The notes below the pieces were generated by a model. The model was not told where the DNA came from, ran no database searches, and saw only the letters and a program-made list of their open reading frames with translations. A DNA stretch of 64,000 nt from Streptomyces sp. NBC_00250 (GTDB lineage: Bacteria; Actinomycetota; Actinomycetes; Streptomycetales; Streptomycetaceae): NCBI RefSeq assembly GCF_036192275.1, contig NZ_CP108088.1:8852001-8916000 (forward strand), given 5' to 3'. Of the stretch, positions 17,579 through 25,965 are shown piece after piece. Numbering within the stretch: position 1 is the first letter of the stretch; the number at the start of each line of letters is the position of its first letter. Made by a program: the position numbers and the translations under genes.

Positions 17579-17832
17579 GACATCTCCCCCTTCACAGCAC
17601 GTCGACACGGCGCAGGTCACGCGCCACGGGCCAGCCTCGCGGCCCGTCGGTCACGACCAGGGGGAAAGTCACGAACGAGTGATCACACCGATTGAGCGTA
17701 CGGATCAAGGGAGGATGCAGGGCTGAGGGCGCAGGGCTGAGGTGCGCGGTGCTGAGGGGCGCAGGGCGAGTCCCTGTGGGGCGCCGCGGATTCCGGCAGT
17801 CGGGGACCCCATGGGATCGGGGCCCCGACACC
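17579..17832. other. Intergenic stretch, no gene seen
   Basis: Together with the repeat tract at 17833-17919 this makes a 341-bp gap. It should hold the promoter of the small protein/polyprenyl synthase pair, since no gene reads into it from upstream on the minus strand except the secreted hydrolase. A run rich in ctgagggcgcagggctgagg near 17720-17745 is mildly repetitive. No conserved ORF was found. Confidence 0.5.
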
Positions 17833-17919
17833 GTCATGTCATGTCATGTCACGGCAAGGGACGTCACGTCACGCCACTCATCACGTCACGCCACCCATCA
17901 CGTCACAACGCGCGTCACG
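17833..17919. repeat. GTCAT/CGTCAC repeat tract directly after the hydrolase stop
   Basis: Several gtcat pentamers are followed by about three degenerate copies of atcacgtcacgccac. The tract touches the stop codon of the secreted hydrolase (17920). It is dense in ACGT cores. Confidence 0.8.
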
Positions 17920-20808
17920 CTACGACGCGTCCCGCACTGTTCCGATGAACTCCGGCCCAGGGATGGGCTCCCACGAGCCGTCGTACGTAGTCAGCTGAGC
18001 GTGTACGGACTCCACCGTCTCACTGACACCGTCCTTGACGGTGGGCACGCGCACTTCCGCGCTCGTCTCGCCGGCCGGTACGGAGAAGCCCAGGTACAGG
18101 CCCCCGTGATCGAGCTGGGAGAGCGGCGTAGCCGTGGCGGGCACCTCGCCGAGGTGCTCCTCCAGCCACGCCCGGTCGACGTCCTCGGTGGACAGCTCCG
18201 TACCGCCGGCCGGTGGCAGGAAGCCGACGCCGCCCATGATCTCGGCGTCGGCGGCCGCGGACAGCGTCACCCGCCAGGTCAGGGCGGAACCTTCGGTCAC
18301 ATCGGCCGCGACCGGCGTCACGCTCACCGTGGGCATGGCGTCGTCGTTCAGCACGGTCACACCACCCCGGTGCGAGCCGACCGCCGTGCCACGCACGGCC
18401 TTGACGAACGCGTCGTGCGGGACGTCGTAGCCGAAGCGGGTGTTGCCCCGTACCGCGACCGGTACGTCGATGTCGTGCCGACCCGGTCGTACCGTCACCG
18501 TGCGGGACGTGAACTCGCCCGTGTCCGGAGCGGGAACGAACAGTCGGACCTGTCCGCTGCGCTGCCCGGACACCCGCACCGGTACACGATAGGTGCGGAC
18601 CCCGGAGTCGCCCTCAGCGACGGTCAGACGCCCGATGTCGACGCGTGCCAGATCGGCCGCTCGTACGGCCGGAGTGCCGGGGCGCCAGCCCCACGCGTCC
18701 ATCAGCCACGCGCGGCCCGAACCGCTGCGCGGGGTCAGTTCCAGCGCGGTGATCGCCTTCAGGTCCACGCCGGACCGGGCACTGGCCGACAGCGGCACAC
18801 GGACCTCGCGTGCCCAATACGAGGCGGTCCGCTCACTGCCCGGCAGCCCGTCGACACGGGTACGGCCCAGGTGTACGCGGCGCCCGGAGGAATCCCTCAT
18901 GGCGACGTCCAGCTCGGTGCCCGTGCTGTTGGGCGGGACGATCAACCGCAGCGCCAGCGCGTCGGAACCCGCGAGGGAGACCGGCTGGGCCGAGCGCAGA
19001 GCGACCGGGGATCCGGGGGTCGCCCACTCCAGTGCGACGGCGTCACGGCCCGGTTCGGGAGAGGCCTCCCAGGAAGCGAAGTGCGGTGACATGCCGCCCG
19101 CCTCGGGGGACAGGCACGCGCGGGCGGGATCCGGGTCGACTTGGGCGCAGAGCCTGCCGCCGCTGCCGGACACGGTGACCGAGGAGCCCGGCACGAAGGC
19201 AGGCGTGCGGTGCGCACCGACGGCGTGGGCGAGGGCCCGGGCGGGGTCGGCCGACGGGGCGCGGCGGCCGGTGCCGTCGAGGAGCGGACGGACCCGGTCG
19301 TCACCGGCGACGAACAGCCGGGCGGCCGCCGCGATGTAGGTGGCGCCCGCGGCCTGCTGTTGCGTGGCGGTGAGGCGGGTCTTCGTGCCGGCGGAGCAGA
19401 CCGGGTCGACCCCGTCGTCGGACGAGAAGTCGTCCATGGCCGGCGCCTGCGCCTGCCCGGGGGTCCACTCGCTGTTGAAGAAGTTGTGGTTGGCGCCGAC
19501 CATGTAGACCGCGCTGTGCAGGGCGGCGCCTCGGCTGACACCGCGTGTGCCGTCGACGAAGTTCTGGCCCTGGAGGTCGTACACGTCGCCGTCACAGCCG
19601 GGCAGAATGGTCATGGAGGGCACGTCAGGGGCCGGGTTGTTGCCGAAGATCGTGGGCCCTATCGGGACGGTGCCACGGATCTTCCACCGTACGGGTCCCC
19701 GGTAGCCGTCCTGGTCGGCGGGCGGCGGCGAGAGGCTGTCGACCGCGGCCCGGTTGACTCCCTCACCACCACGGGAGTGGCCGACGAGCAGCACGCGCGA
19801 CAGGTCCGCGGCCGAGGCGCGGCGTACGGCGGCCGGAGCGGAGGCCCGGTTCGAGGACCAGTCGGCCCAGCGGGCGAGGTGCAGCCGTATCAGGGAGGAA
19901 CGGGCCTGGGCGCCGCCGTCCTCGGCACGGTAGTCCTGGCCGTTGATGCCGTTGGCAGCTATCGACAGCGTCACGTACCCCTGGGAGGCCAGGAGGCGCT
20001 GCGCCCGCAGGTATCCCTCGTGGCTCGGTATCGGCCGAGAGCCCGCCGGGCAGGGCCACGCGCCCGTCGCCTCGTCGGACCCAGGGGTGTAACAGGTCTC
20101 GTGGCGGCCGTGCAGGAAAAGGGCTACGGGCCGCTTCCCCGGCGCATCGGCCGGTCCCACGACCGTGGCACGCATCTCGACAGGCTCGGGGAACCCGGGA
20201 AGCCGCACGGACTTCAGACCGTACTCGCCGCTGACGGTCCGGTAGCGACCCGGCACTCCGGGATCCACCCGGTTCGGGGGAAGCGGGGCCTCCGGAAGAG
20301 CGGCCGGGGCGGCGGGATCGATGCGCGCGGAGCGGGCGGGCCCGGGCGCGTCGAGTCGACGCCCGGCAGCCGTCACCCGCAGCTGCGCCCCCTCGACAAG
20401 CCGGACGTCACGAAGGGGCAACCGGAAGGAACGGCCGTCCTGTTGAGCCATCGGTCGGCCGAGCAGCCGGTCGCCGGCGTGGAACTCGACCCGGGCATCG
20501 CCCATGGGCACGGCTTCGGGCGACGTCCAGACCAGCTGGCGCCCGGCCCCACCTCCGGTGATCTTCCATCCCGGGGGGAGCTGGAGGGTGCCGACCCGGC
20601 TCCCGGAAGACGCGGCCGGCGCGGTTCCGGGAGCCGGTGACGGGGACGTGGAAGACGGCGCTGAAGGCGACGCTGGGGATGGCGGTGAAGACGGGGGTGA
20701 AGACGGCGGTGACTGCTGCGCGTACGCCGGCCCGGGTGACACCGCCGCCAGCGCGAGTAACGCCGCGGCGGTGGCCACGCCGCGTGTAGCACGTATCAAA
20801 ACGGTCAT
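17920..20808 (-). CDS. Large secreted alpha/beta hydrolase with Calx-beta-like modules
   Basis: A 962-aa exported protein. ATG 20808 begins a signal peptide (VATAAALLALAAVSPGPAYA) and a Ser/Pro-rich repeat linker follows. The catalytic part carries the nucleophile elbow GHSRGGEG (Ser345), the upstream FLHGRHETCY oxyanion region, and a later GANHNFFNSEW element where the histidine would be expected. The C-terminal third has a beta-rich section and two Calx-beta-like stretches (LTVAEGDSGVRTYRVPV and ADVTEGSALTWRVTLS). The family includes secreted lipase/esterase-like enzymes; substrate unknown. Longer starts in this frame add only a non-signal leader. Confidence 0.87.
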   Translation of the reverse strand: MTVLIRATRGVATAAALLALAAVSPGPAYAQQSPPSSPPSSPPSPASPSAPSSTSPSPAPGTAPAASSGSRVGTLQLPPGWKITGGGAGRQLVWTSPEAVPMGDARVEFHAGDRLLGRPMAQQDGRSFRLPLRDVRLVEGAQLRVTAAGRRLDAPGPARSARIDPAAPAALPEAPLPPNRVDPGVPGRYRTVSGEYGLKSVRLPGFPEPVEMRATVVGPADAPGKRPVALFLHGRHETCYTPGSDEATGAWPCPAGSRPIPSHEGYLRAQRLLASQGYVTLSIAANGINGQDYRAEDGGAQARSSLIRLHLARWADWSSNRASAPAAVRRASAADLSRVLLVGHSRGGEGVNRAAVDSLSPPPADQDGYRGPVRWKIRGTVPIGPTIFGNNPAPDVPSMTILPGCDGDVYDLQGQNFVDGTRGVSRGAALHSAVYMVGANHNFFNSEWTPGQAQAPAMDDFSSDDGVDPVCSAGTKTRLTATQQQAAGATYIAAAARLFVAGDDRVRPLLDGTGRRAPSADPARALAHAVGAHRTPAFVPGSSVTVSGSGGRLCAQVDPDPARACLSPEAGGMSPHFASWEASPEPGRDAVALEWATPGSPVALRSAQPVSLAGSDALALRLIVPPNSTGTELDVAMRDSSGRRVHLGRTRVDGLPGSERTASYWAREVRVPLSASARSGVDLKAITALELTPRSGSGRAWLMDAWGWRPGTPAVRAADLARVDIGRLTVAEGDSGVRTYRVPVRVSGQRSGQVRLFVPAPDTGEFTSRTVTVRPGRHDIDVPVAVRGNTRFGYDVPHDAFVKAVRGTAVGSHRGGVTVLNDDAMPTVSVTPVAADVTEGSALTWRVTLSAAADAEIMGGVGFLPPAGGTELSTEDVDRAWLEEHLGEVPATATPLSQLDHGGLYLGFSVPAGETSAEVRVPTVKDGVSETVESVHAQLTTYDGSWEPIPGPEFIGTVRDAS

Positions 20809-21094
20809 CCTCACGATCGATCTCGTCGGACACCGAGGAGCGCAGGTGGACCGCGCCGACGGGGCTTCCGGGCTTCCGGTCTCTCGGGCGCCCGGCTTCC
20901 CTGGTGCCTCTCTTGCTTCCGGAGGACGGCGACCAAGGGGTGTGGGTTGCCTGCCGACAGGTGAACGATGCGTCAGGAGAGAGATCTCGACCATGTGCCG
21001 AAACAGTCGGGCGCGCGCCGACGGGTTCAAGGGGGCTATGTGCAGGGCGACTTGACCACCGCCCTGTGGCCGCACGCGGCGAGATCGGCGGGAC
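20809..21094. other. Intergenic stretch, no gene seen
   Basis: This gap lies between the RimJ/RimL-type GNAT stop and the secreted hydrolase start. The hydrolase frame is open through it but encodes no signal peptide or domain. A GC-rich inverted segment (cttccgggcttccggt near 20868) is the only structure noticed. Confidence 0.4.
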
Positions 21095-21643
21095 TCAGAC
21101 CCGGGGAAGGGAAGGGTCGGGAGTCCAGGGCTGTGGTGCGGTGATGGACCAGCGTTCGTGGTCCCGCCAAGCCCCGTCGATGTAGAGGTAGGCGGGCGAG
21201 ACCCCTTCGTAGCGGAAGCCCAGCCGCTGGACCAACGCCAGGGATGCCTTGTTCGCCGGCTGAATGCTGGCCTCCAGCCGGTGGAGCCGCAGATCGGTGA
21301 AGGCGTACTGCAGGGTGGCGACGAGCCCTTCGGTCATGTACCCGGACCCTGCGGACGGGGCGAAGGCCGCATAGCCGAGGGACGCGCCCTGGTAGCGGCC
21401 CCGGATGATCGAGTTGATGTTGACCATCCCGGCGGCCACGCCGGTCTCCCGGACGCGGACCAGAAAGCCCTGGTTTGCGCCGTCGTCAAAGCGACGCATC
21501 CAGACCTGGAACTCCTCGGCGGTCGCGGGCAGTTGCATCCACGGCATGTGCAGCTCGGAGCTGGCTCGCGCGAGGGCGCAGAACTCGTCCTGGTCGGCGA
21601 GGGTGAGCGGGCTCAGTTCGATCCGCGAGGGCTTGTTGGGCAT
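21095..21643 (-). CDS. RimJ/RimL-type GNAT acetyltransferase
   Basis: A 182-aa single-domain GNAT. It begins IELSPLTLADQDEFCALARAS and has the family tail: GYMTEGLVATLQYAF (CoA-binding helix, variant of RGxGxA), LHRLEASIQPANKASLALVQRLGFRYEG and the closing LYIDGAWRDHERWSI. Relatives acetylate N-termini of ribosomal proteins or small amines; the target here is unknown. The ribosome site before ATG 21643 is weak. It is not coupled to either neighbour. Confidence 0.9.
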   Translation of the reverse strand: MPNKPSRIELSPLTLADQDEFCALARASSELHMPWMQLPATAEEFQVWMRRFDDGANQGFLVRVRETGVAAGMVNINSIIRGRYQGASLGYAAFAPSAGSGYMTEGLVATLQYAFTDLRLHRLEASIQPANKASLALVQRLGFRYEGVSPAYLYIDGAWRDHERWSITAPQPWTPDPSLPRV

Positions 21644-21888
21644 GGGCCAACGTTAGCCCCGGTGATTCAGCTGTGGTTGGTGAGGTGTAGCCCGCAGTTG
21701 GCTCGGTGGCGGCGGGCAGGTCGGTTCCAGCTGCCGGCACGCCGAGATCCCGACGCTGCGGCCGGGCGCTCCGAGCCGTCCGGGTCGTGGGTGGACAGGG
21801 GGCCCACAGGTCAGCCGGCCAGGTCAGCCGGCCAGGCCGGCCGGCCGGGCAGCCAGGCGTGGCATCACCAGCCGGACGGGCCCCATCC

Positions 21889-21940
21889 GAAGCGCCGAAG
21901 CGCCGAAGCGCCGAAGCGCCGAAGCGCCGAGGCGCCGAGG
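21889..21940. repeat. Six 8-bp tandem repeats directly after the radical SAM stop
   Basis: Five exact gaagcgcc units and one gaggcgcc run up to the base before the radical SAM stop codon. Just beyond is a second imperfect tract with ggtcagccggcca copies near 21808-21850. Confidence 0.9.
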
Positions 21941-23008
21941 TCAACTCCGCGCGTCGGCACGTGATCGAGGGCCCGAGCTGATCTGTAGCAGGGGCGGCGC
22001 CGAACGCGGCATACCGACATAGGGGCAGCGCACGGAGTCCTCATCTCGACGTGCCCATCCCCGCACCCAAGGCGTCAGCTGCTCGTTGTCGATCTGGAGT
22101 GTGCCGTCCGGCAGTAGGTGTCCGATGCTGTTCGCCGGATCGTTGAGGGCCACAGTGCACTTCGCGATGTTGCCGTTGGCCCGAATGACGAACGAGTTCG
22201 GGCGTGCGGCGTAGCAGACATCCATGGTTCCGGTTTCGCGCGAGGTGGACGGCCCGTTACTCAGTACTGCCTTGAGGTCCTCGATGATTCTGACTCGCTC
22301 GCTCGCTGAGAGGACGTCGATGGACTCGTCGTTGGGTCCACCCATCCGCTCGATCGGCCTGAGACTCACGGAGAAGCGTTCATCGTCAAGGAATGTGTCA
22401 CGCACCTGAGCGAGGAAGTCCGGCATGTACGGCAAGGTGTCGGGTGCGAGATGAACGCGGAGGATGACGCGCACCGTGAGCTTGCTGGCCCGGATCGACA
22501 GCAGATTGTTCCAGATGCGCTGAAACGAGCCGCCGCCGTTGGCTCTGACGCGGGAGGCGTTGTGTACGGTTTCCGGCCCGTCCAGGGAAATCTGGTAGGT
22601 GCGGACGCCCAGGGGCATCAGCTTCTCCGCCATCGCAAGGTCGAGGAGGTACCCGTTGGTGGTCATGTCGGCCTCGTACCCCAGCCCTGGCCTCCGAGCC
22701 GCCGCTTCGGCGATATGGGCCGACACGTCTTCCACCACCCCTCGGCCCAAGAGGGGCTCGCCACCGAACCACGAGACGCTCACGCGCTGCAGCCCGTCCA
22801 TCCTCCGGTCAAGCAGCCGCTTGATGCCCTGCACGGTAGACGGATCCATCTGGCCGATCGCGAAGTCCTCGTAGCAGTATGTGCAACGGAAATTGCATTG
22901 CTCCGTAGGGAGAATGATCAAGTGGAGAAAATCATCTGAAAAGGACGCCAAAAGTTCTTCCTGGAAAGCTTCTTTCGTGTGACCGGACGAGTCGGCGGAA
23001 ATGCTCAT
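21941..23008 (-). CDS. Radical SAM RiPP maturase with SPASM/Twitch-type tail
   Basis: A 355-aa protein. Cys38, Cys42 and Cys45 form the CX3CX2C motif (EQCNFRCTYCYEDF) for the SAM-binding 4Fe-4S cluster; GGEP is at 82-85. C-terminal Cys265, Gly279 and Cys284 make CX13GX4C, the start of a SPASM or Twitch auxiliary-cluster domain, with one more distal cysteine (Cys328 in RCPYVG). The full SPASM CX2CX5CX3C set is absent, so one auxiliary cluster is likely. It follows a 66-aa peptide gene on the same strand with a hairpin between. Inferred job: a radical crosslink, epimerisation or thioether on that peptide. The C-terminus ends beside an 8-bp repeat array and may be altered. ATG 23008 has GGAG 9 nt upstream. 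Confidence 0.88.
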   Translation of the reverse strand: MSISADSSGHTKEAFQEELLASFSDDFLHLIILPTEQCNFRCTYCYEDFAIGQMDPSTVQGIKRLLDRRMDGLQRVSVSWFGGEPLLGRGVVEDVSAHIAEAAARRPGLGYEADMTTNGYLLDLAMAEKLMPLGVRTYQISLDGPETVHNASRVRANGGGSFQRIWNNLLSIRASKLTVRVILRVHLAPDTLPYMPDFLAQVRDTFLDDERFSVSLRPIERMGGPNDESIDVLSASERVRIIEDLKAVLSNGPSTSRETGTMDVCYAARPNSFVIRANGNIAKCTVALNDPANSIGHLLPDGTLQIDNEQLTPWVRGWARRDEDSVRCPYVGMPRSAPPLLQISSGPRSRADARS

Positions 23009-23071
23009 CAGTCATGCTCCGATGCTTTAACGAATGGGATCGGCGAAGCTCGATAGCAGAGCAGCCGGAAG

Positions 23072-23099
23072 CGCCTGCGGCCGATCACGGCCGCAGGCG
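23072..23099 (-). terminator. Attenuator hairpin between peptide and radical SAM genes
   Basis: A perfect 12-bp stem (23072-23083 with 23088-23099) and a 4-nt loop, starting 22 nt after the peptide stop. In RiPP operons such hairpins commonly lower read-through so that precursor exceeds enzyme. No U-run follows. Confidence 0.75.
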
Positions 23100-23120
23100 A
23101 GCGTCTTGGCCTGTCGCTGT

Positions 23121-23321
23121 CTACTTCTTCGGGCCGCCGCCCGATCCGCACCCGACGACGAGATTGCAACCATTGTTGACAACGGTTCGCGCCCGGGCGG
23201 GCAAGGCTGAGCGCGCATCTCTGAGCTGTGCTGAAAGCTCCGGCGCACTGACGACAATGCGGCCTGCATCGTCCACCTGGACGTCGACTGAGGTCTTTTT
23301 CGTGTCCTTCTTGGAACCCAT
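23121..23321 (-). CDS. RiPP precursor-like peptide, 66 aa, two-Cys Gly-rich C-terminus
   Basis: ATG 23321 follows GAGGAGG at 5 nt, the strongest ribosome site in the region. The peptide has a Lys/Thr-rich start (MGSKKDTKKTS), a central acidic beta/helix leader (VDVQVDDAGRIVVSAPELSAQLRDA) shown here in short form, and a C-terminal segment NNGCNLVVGCGSGGGPKK with Cys52 and Cys58. Size, strand, order (peptide, hairpin, radical SAM) and the small-residue C-terminus fit a precursor whose core is about residues 46-66. No protease, transporter or immunity gene is adjacent, and broken transposases flank the locus. The modification is unknown; thioether (sacti/ranthi-type) bridges from the two cysteines are one option. 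Confidence 0.8.
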   Translation of the reverse strand: MGSKKDTKKTSVDVQVDDAGRIVVSAPELSAQLRDARSALPARARTVVNNGCNLVVGCGSGGGPKK

Positions 23322-23422
23322 AACGGCCTCCTCTGATGGTGACCACTTCCTGTCCCACCCACTGTCGAGTGGAGCCTCTCTCTCCGCCACTCACGACAGC
23401 CAGACGGGGGAGGGGCGACTGA

Positions 23423-23490
23423 TTGCCGTGCGTGCCGTGCGTGCCGTGCGTGCCGTGCGTGCCTTGGGCGCCGTGCGTGCCCTGCGGGCC
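23423..23490. repeat. CGTGC(C) tandem repeats upstream of the peptide gene
   Basis: A run of cgtgccgtg-type 9-bp units, partly degenerate, lies 100-170 bp upstream of the precursor start. It is probably non-coding. Confidence 0.75.
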
Positions 23491-23689
23491 GTCGAGGCTC
23501 TGTCGGTCTCGGCGCCGTCTACAGACCCGTTCGCGGTCACGCGGACAGGAAAGTCACAACCGCAGTCGCGGTTTGCGTCGGGTGGACCGCATGGCGGCCA
23601 GGCCGCTGCTTCCGGATCACCGGGCGGACCAAATGGGGCTCTGGTCGGTGGGCTGGGGGGGATCACCGCCCGGATCCCATCCCGCCACA

Positions 23690-23795
23690 GTCCACCCCGC
23701 CCGGGCACGCGGTCCGGCAGCAGCGGCTCGATCCGCGCCCACTGCGCATCACTCAACGACATGCCCCGACGAACGACCCGCATCTGCCGGGGCAT
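23690..23795 (-). pseudogene. IS5-type transposase N-terminal fragment
   Basis: The minus strand reads MSLSDAQWARIEPLLPDR, then GRGGLWRDGIRAVI, the start of IS5/IS4-like transposases. Homology then ends and low-complexity repeats follow. No catalytic residues remain. Confidence 0.7.
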
Positions 23796-23813
23796 GGCCG
23801 CCCGCTGTGCCGG

Positions 23814-24036
23814 TCAAACAGGCCGGAGCGCCTGATCAGACGCTGCAGAGGCAGCCGCAGCGACCTCTGCGAAGTCCATGTTGCCGAGCGTCAGGTTCGC
23901 GTGGACGTCGTGCACTGCGGCAGGCGCGGCACGGAACTCCCGCGGCTCCGGCGACTCGATGAGTTCCTGGTAGTAGAGGGGATCGAGGTCGCCCTCGTCC
24001 TCCCAGATGTTCGTCAGAGCTACTGAAGTTGAATGC
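23814..24036 (-). pseudogene. Orphan 3' gene fragment, family not recognised
   Basis: About 72 codons of well-biased sequence end at a stop at 23814. Readable parts are LTNIWEDEGDLDPLYYQEL and VHDVHANLTLGNMDFAEV, followed by an Ala/Ser-rich end. There is no start codon or ribosome site at its upstream edge, so the 5' part appears lost. It is co-directional with the radical SAM pair and may be a remnant of the same operon or of an inserted segment. Confidence 0.35.
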
Positions 24037-24179
24037 GTGATGTCGGTGACGTCCGCCCGACGGAACCCGCGGCTGATGGGGTGAGGGTGCAGACGGGGTT
24101 GGTGGGGGTGAAGGATGGCGTCGTACCCATTCAGCCGGGCGAACAGGATGTTCCGTATGCGGCACCACCGGGAGCGAAC

Positions 24180-24533
24180 GTGACTACTGACCCCGCTATC
24201 GGCCCACATGTTGTGCGTGCCAGAGTGACCTTCCTTCCGGCCTCGGCCGGGGGGCGGGTCACGCCTGCAATGAGCGGGATTCGGCCGATTCTTCGGCTCG
24301 GCGAAGTCCTGACCTCGTGTGTCGTCCGGTCGGCCGAGGGCATCGAGTCGTTCCAGCCGGAACGCGCCTACGAGGTCGACATCGAGATCGTCTTCTGGCA
24401 CGAGTACGGGAACATGTTCAGTGCCGAGGCTCCCGTGAGGTTGTACGACGGCTCACGACTGATCGCGACCGGCGAGTACCTTCTCCCTACCGGTGACCAG
24501 ATGCCCTCGGTCGGGTTCAGGTCGGGGGCGTAG
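24180..24533 (+). CDS. EF-Tu-like beta-barrel domain protein, 3' end truncated
   Basis: A 117-aa product from GTG 24180, 6 nt after cgggag. It matches stand-alone proteins resembling an EF-Tu C-terminal barrel: VRARVTFLPASAGGRVTP, SGIRPILRLG, LTSCVVRS, YEVDIEIVFWHEYGNMF and LYDGSRLIATGEYL. These are usually annotated as elongation factor Tu-like although they lack the GTPase. From about 24497 the sequence is the antisense of an IS630 transposase remnant, so the last dozen codons (after LLPTG) are foreign and the native C-terminus has been replaced. The role is unknown. Confidence 0.65.
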   Translation: MTTDPAIGPHVVRARVTFLPASAGGRVTPAMSGIRPILRLGEVLTSCVVRSAEGIESFQPERAYEVDIEIVFWHEYGNMFSAEAPVRLYDGSRLIATGEYLLPTGDQMPSVGFRSGA

Positions 24534-24855
24534 GTCGGCAACTGGAAGACGGTGAGCCAGTCGGCGTTCGCAGCGATGAAGTCCTTCATGCCGGCGGGCA
24601 GGTGGAGGCGACGTTGTCCCACACAGGCACAATCGGGGTTCCGAGCTGGATGTGAGCGAGTTTCGACCGGCCCGGTGAACCCTTCGAGCGCACCCCTGCC
24701 GCGCCGCTCTTGCGCCAGGATCGGCGCCACCGCTCCGCCGACCGGACGCTCACCCGTAGCCCGGCGGCGACCTCCGCGTTCTTCTGCCCGCCCTCGAAAC
24801 GCTCCACGGTCTGCAACCGCAGCCGTTCCCGCACAGCCCTCCCGACATCGGTCAA
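24497..24855 (-). pseudogene. IS630-family transposase remnant
   Basis: The N-terminal helix-turn-helix region is present (RLRLQTVERFEGGQKNAEVA, then VSVRSAERWRRSWRKSG). A deletion of most of the core follows; then IVPVWDNV jumps frame to HLPAGMKDFIAANADWLTV and LPTYAPDLNPTEGIWS, the C-terminal DDE signature. Internal deletion plus a frameshift leave it dead. It overlaps the 3' end of the EF-Tu-like gene. Confidence 0.8.
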
Positions 24856-25021
24856 CCCCGCCGCCCTGCGCGTATCTCACCTACACAGGACTACCGGCCC
24901 CACAGGCCCACCGTCCTGCGAAACACCGGCCGTCCGGTCGGTCAGGGGAAGCGGTCAGGGAAGGCGGTCAGGGGAAAATGGTGGCGCGGTTCTTGCCGAC
25001 CGCCTCTAGGGTCCTGGGTTC

Positions 25022-25873
25022 ATGACGCCGTTCCTTCGCCCGCCCGCCCTTCCTGCCGATGATCTTCTGCGTCTCCTGCGGGAGTGGTGCCCCGAGGCCG
25101 AGATCGCGCGGGCCGTGACGGGCACGGGCGTCGACATCGTCGGAGCGCGCGTGCCCATGGAGCGGGTTCGGGACGTGTGGGAGATCGGGCGGCGCAGGCA
25201 CGGAGAGACCGGCTGGTGGCCCTATGTCACGTCCGCCTCGCCCGGAGGAGAGGCCGCCTACCAGGACGAGTGGGGTTGCGACACGGCCGAGTGGGAGCGT
25301 TCGGTCGCCGAGGTCGTCCTTCAGGATCACGACGCCCGGGCCGCGTCGGTCGTGGTCTCCAGCTTCCGGTGGTCGACCAAGAGCCTCCCTTTCGACGACG
25401 AGGACTTCCTGGGCTGGCGGGACGATCACGATCCCGACCGTCTGGCACCACTGCTGGGTCCGGCGGTGGTGGGGCCGATGCTGGGGGTGCCGCGGTGGGC
25501 CACCGACCACGGCGAAAGCCGCGCCGGCATGCGCTGGGTCAACTTCGTGGCTGCTAGGGGTGGTTACGAACTGCCCGTACTCCTTCCCGGTCTGTACGCC
25601 AATCCGAACTGGTTCGGGCACGGCAGCCGGTGCCTGACTCCCCTTGACGACGCGGCTCTTCTGCGCCGCTGGCAGGAACAGTGGGGCGCACAGCTGTTCT
25701 TCGCTGCAGGTCCCTACCTGGAGCTGGTGGTCGACCGGCCGCCCCTGGATCCCCGGGGCGCCGCGCAGGCCGCCACCGAGCTGTTCGCCTACTGCGGCGA
25801 CACTGTGCAGGACGCGGTCAGAGCCGGGAACGGCATGGCCCGCTCGACGATGTGGTCCCTCTGGTGGGACTGA
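25022..25873 (+). CDS. DUF4253 domain protein
   Basis: A 283-aa protein from ATG 25022. The C-terminal third carries the DUF4253 pattern: RRWQEQWGAQLFFAAGPYLELVV, an acidic FAYCGDTVQDAV and the closing MWSLWWD. Members are common in Streptomyces and Bacillus, sometimes as immunity-like or unknown proteins; function is unproven. The upstream sequence (24930-24980) contains short ggtcaggg repeats. It stands alone, between an IS630 remnant and a small hypothetical gene. Confidence 0.85.
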   Translation: MTPFLRPPALPADDLLRLLREWCPEAEIARAVTGTGVDIVGARVPMERVRDVWEIGRRRHGETGWWPYVTSASPGGEAAYQDEWGCDTAEWERSVAEVVLQDHDARAASVVVSSFRWSTKSLPFDDEDFLGWRDDHDPDRLAPLLGPAVVGPMLGVPRWATDHGESRAGMRWVNFVAARGGYELPVLLPGLYANPNWFGHGSRCLTPLDDAALLRRWQEQWGAQLFFAAGPYLELVVDRPPLDPRGAAQAATELFAYCGDTVQDAVRAGNGMARSTMWSLWWD

Positions 25874-25965
25874 GCCGGACGGTTCGGGATCCCCGGCATC
25901 TCCAACCCGGCCCAGCTCGGCCCAACCCCTTGCCTTCGGCGTCCGGCACGGTGTGGCATGGGGGC

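Noticed and set aside
23814..24036. A second RiPP precursor upstream of the first
   Set aside because: There is no start codon or ribosome site and no cysteine or Ser/Thr-rich core. It reads as the truncated 3' end of a larger gene.
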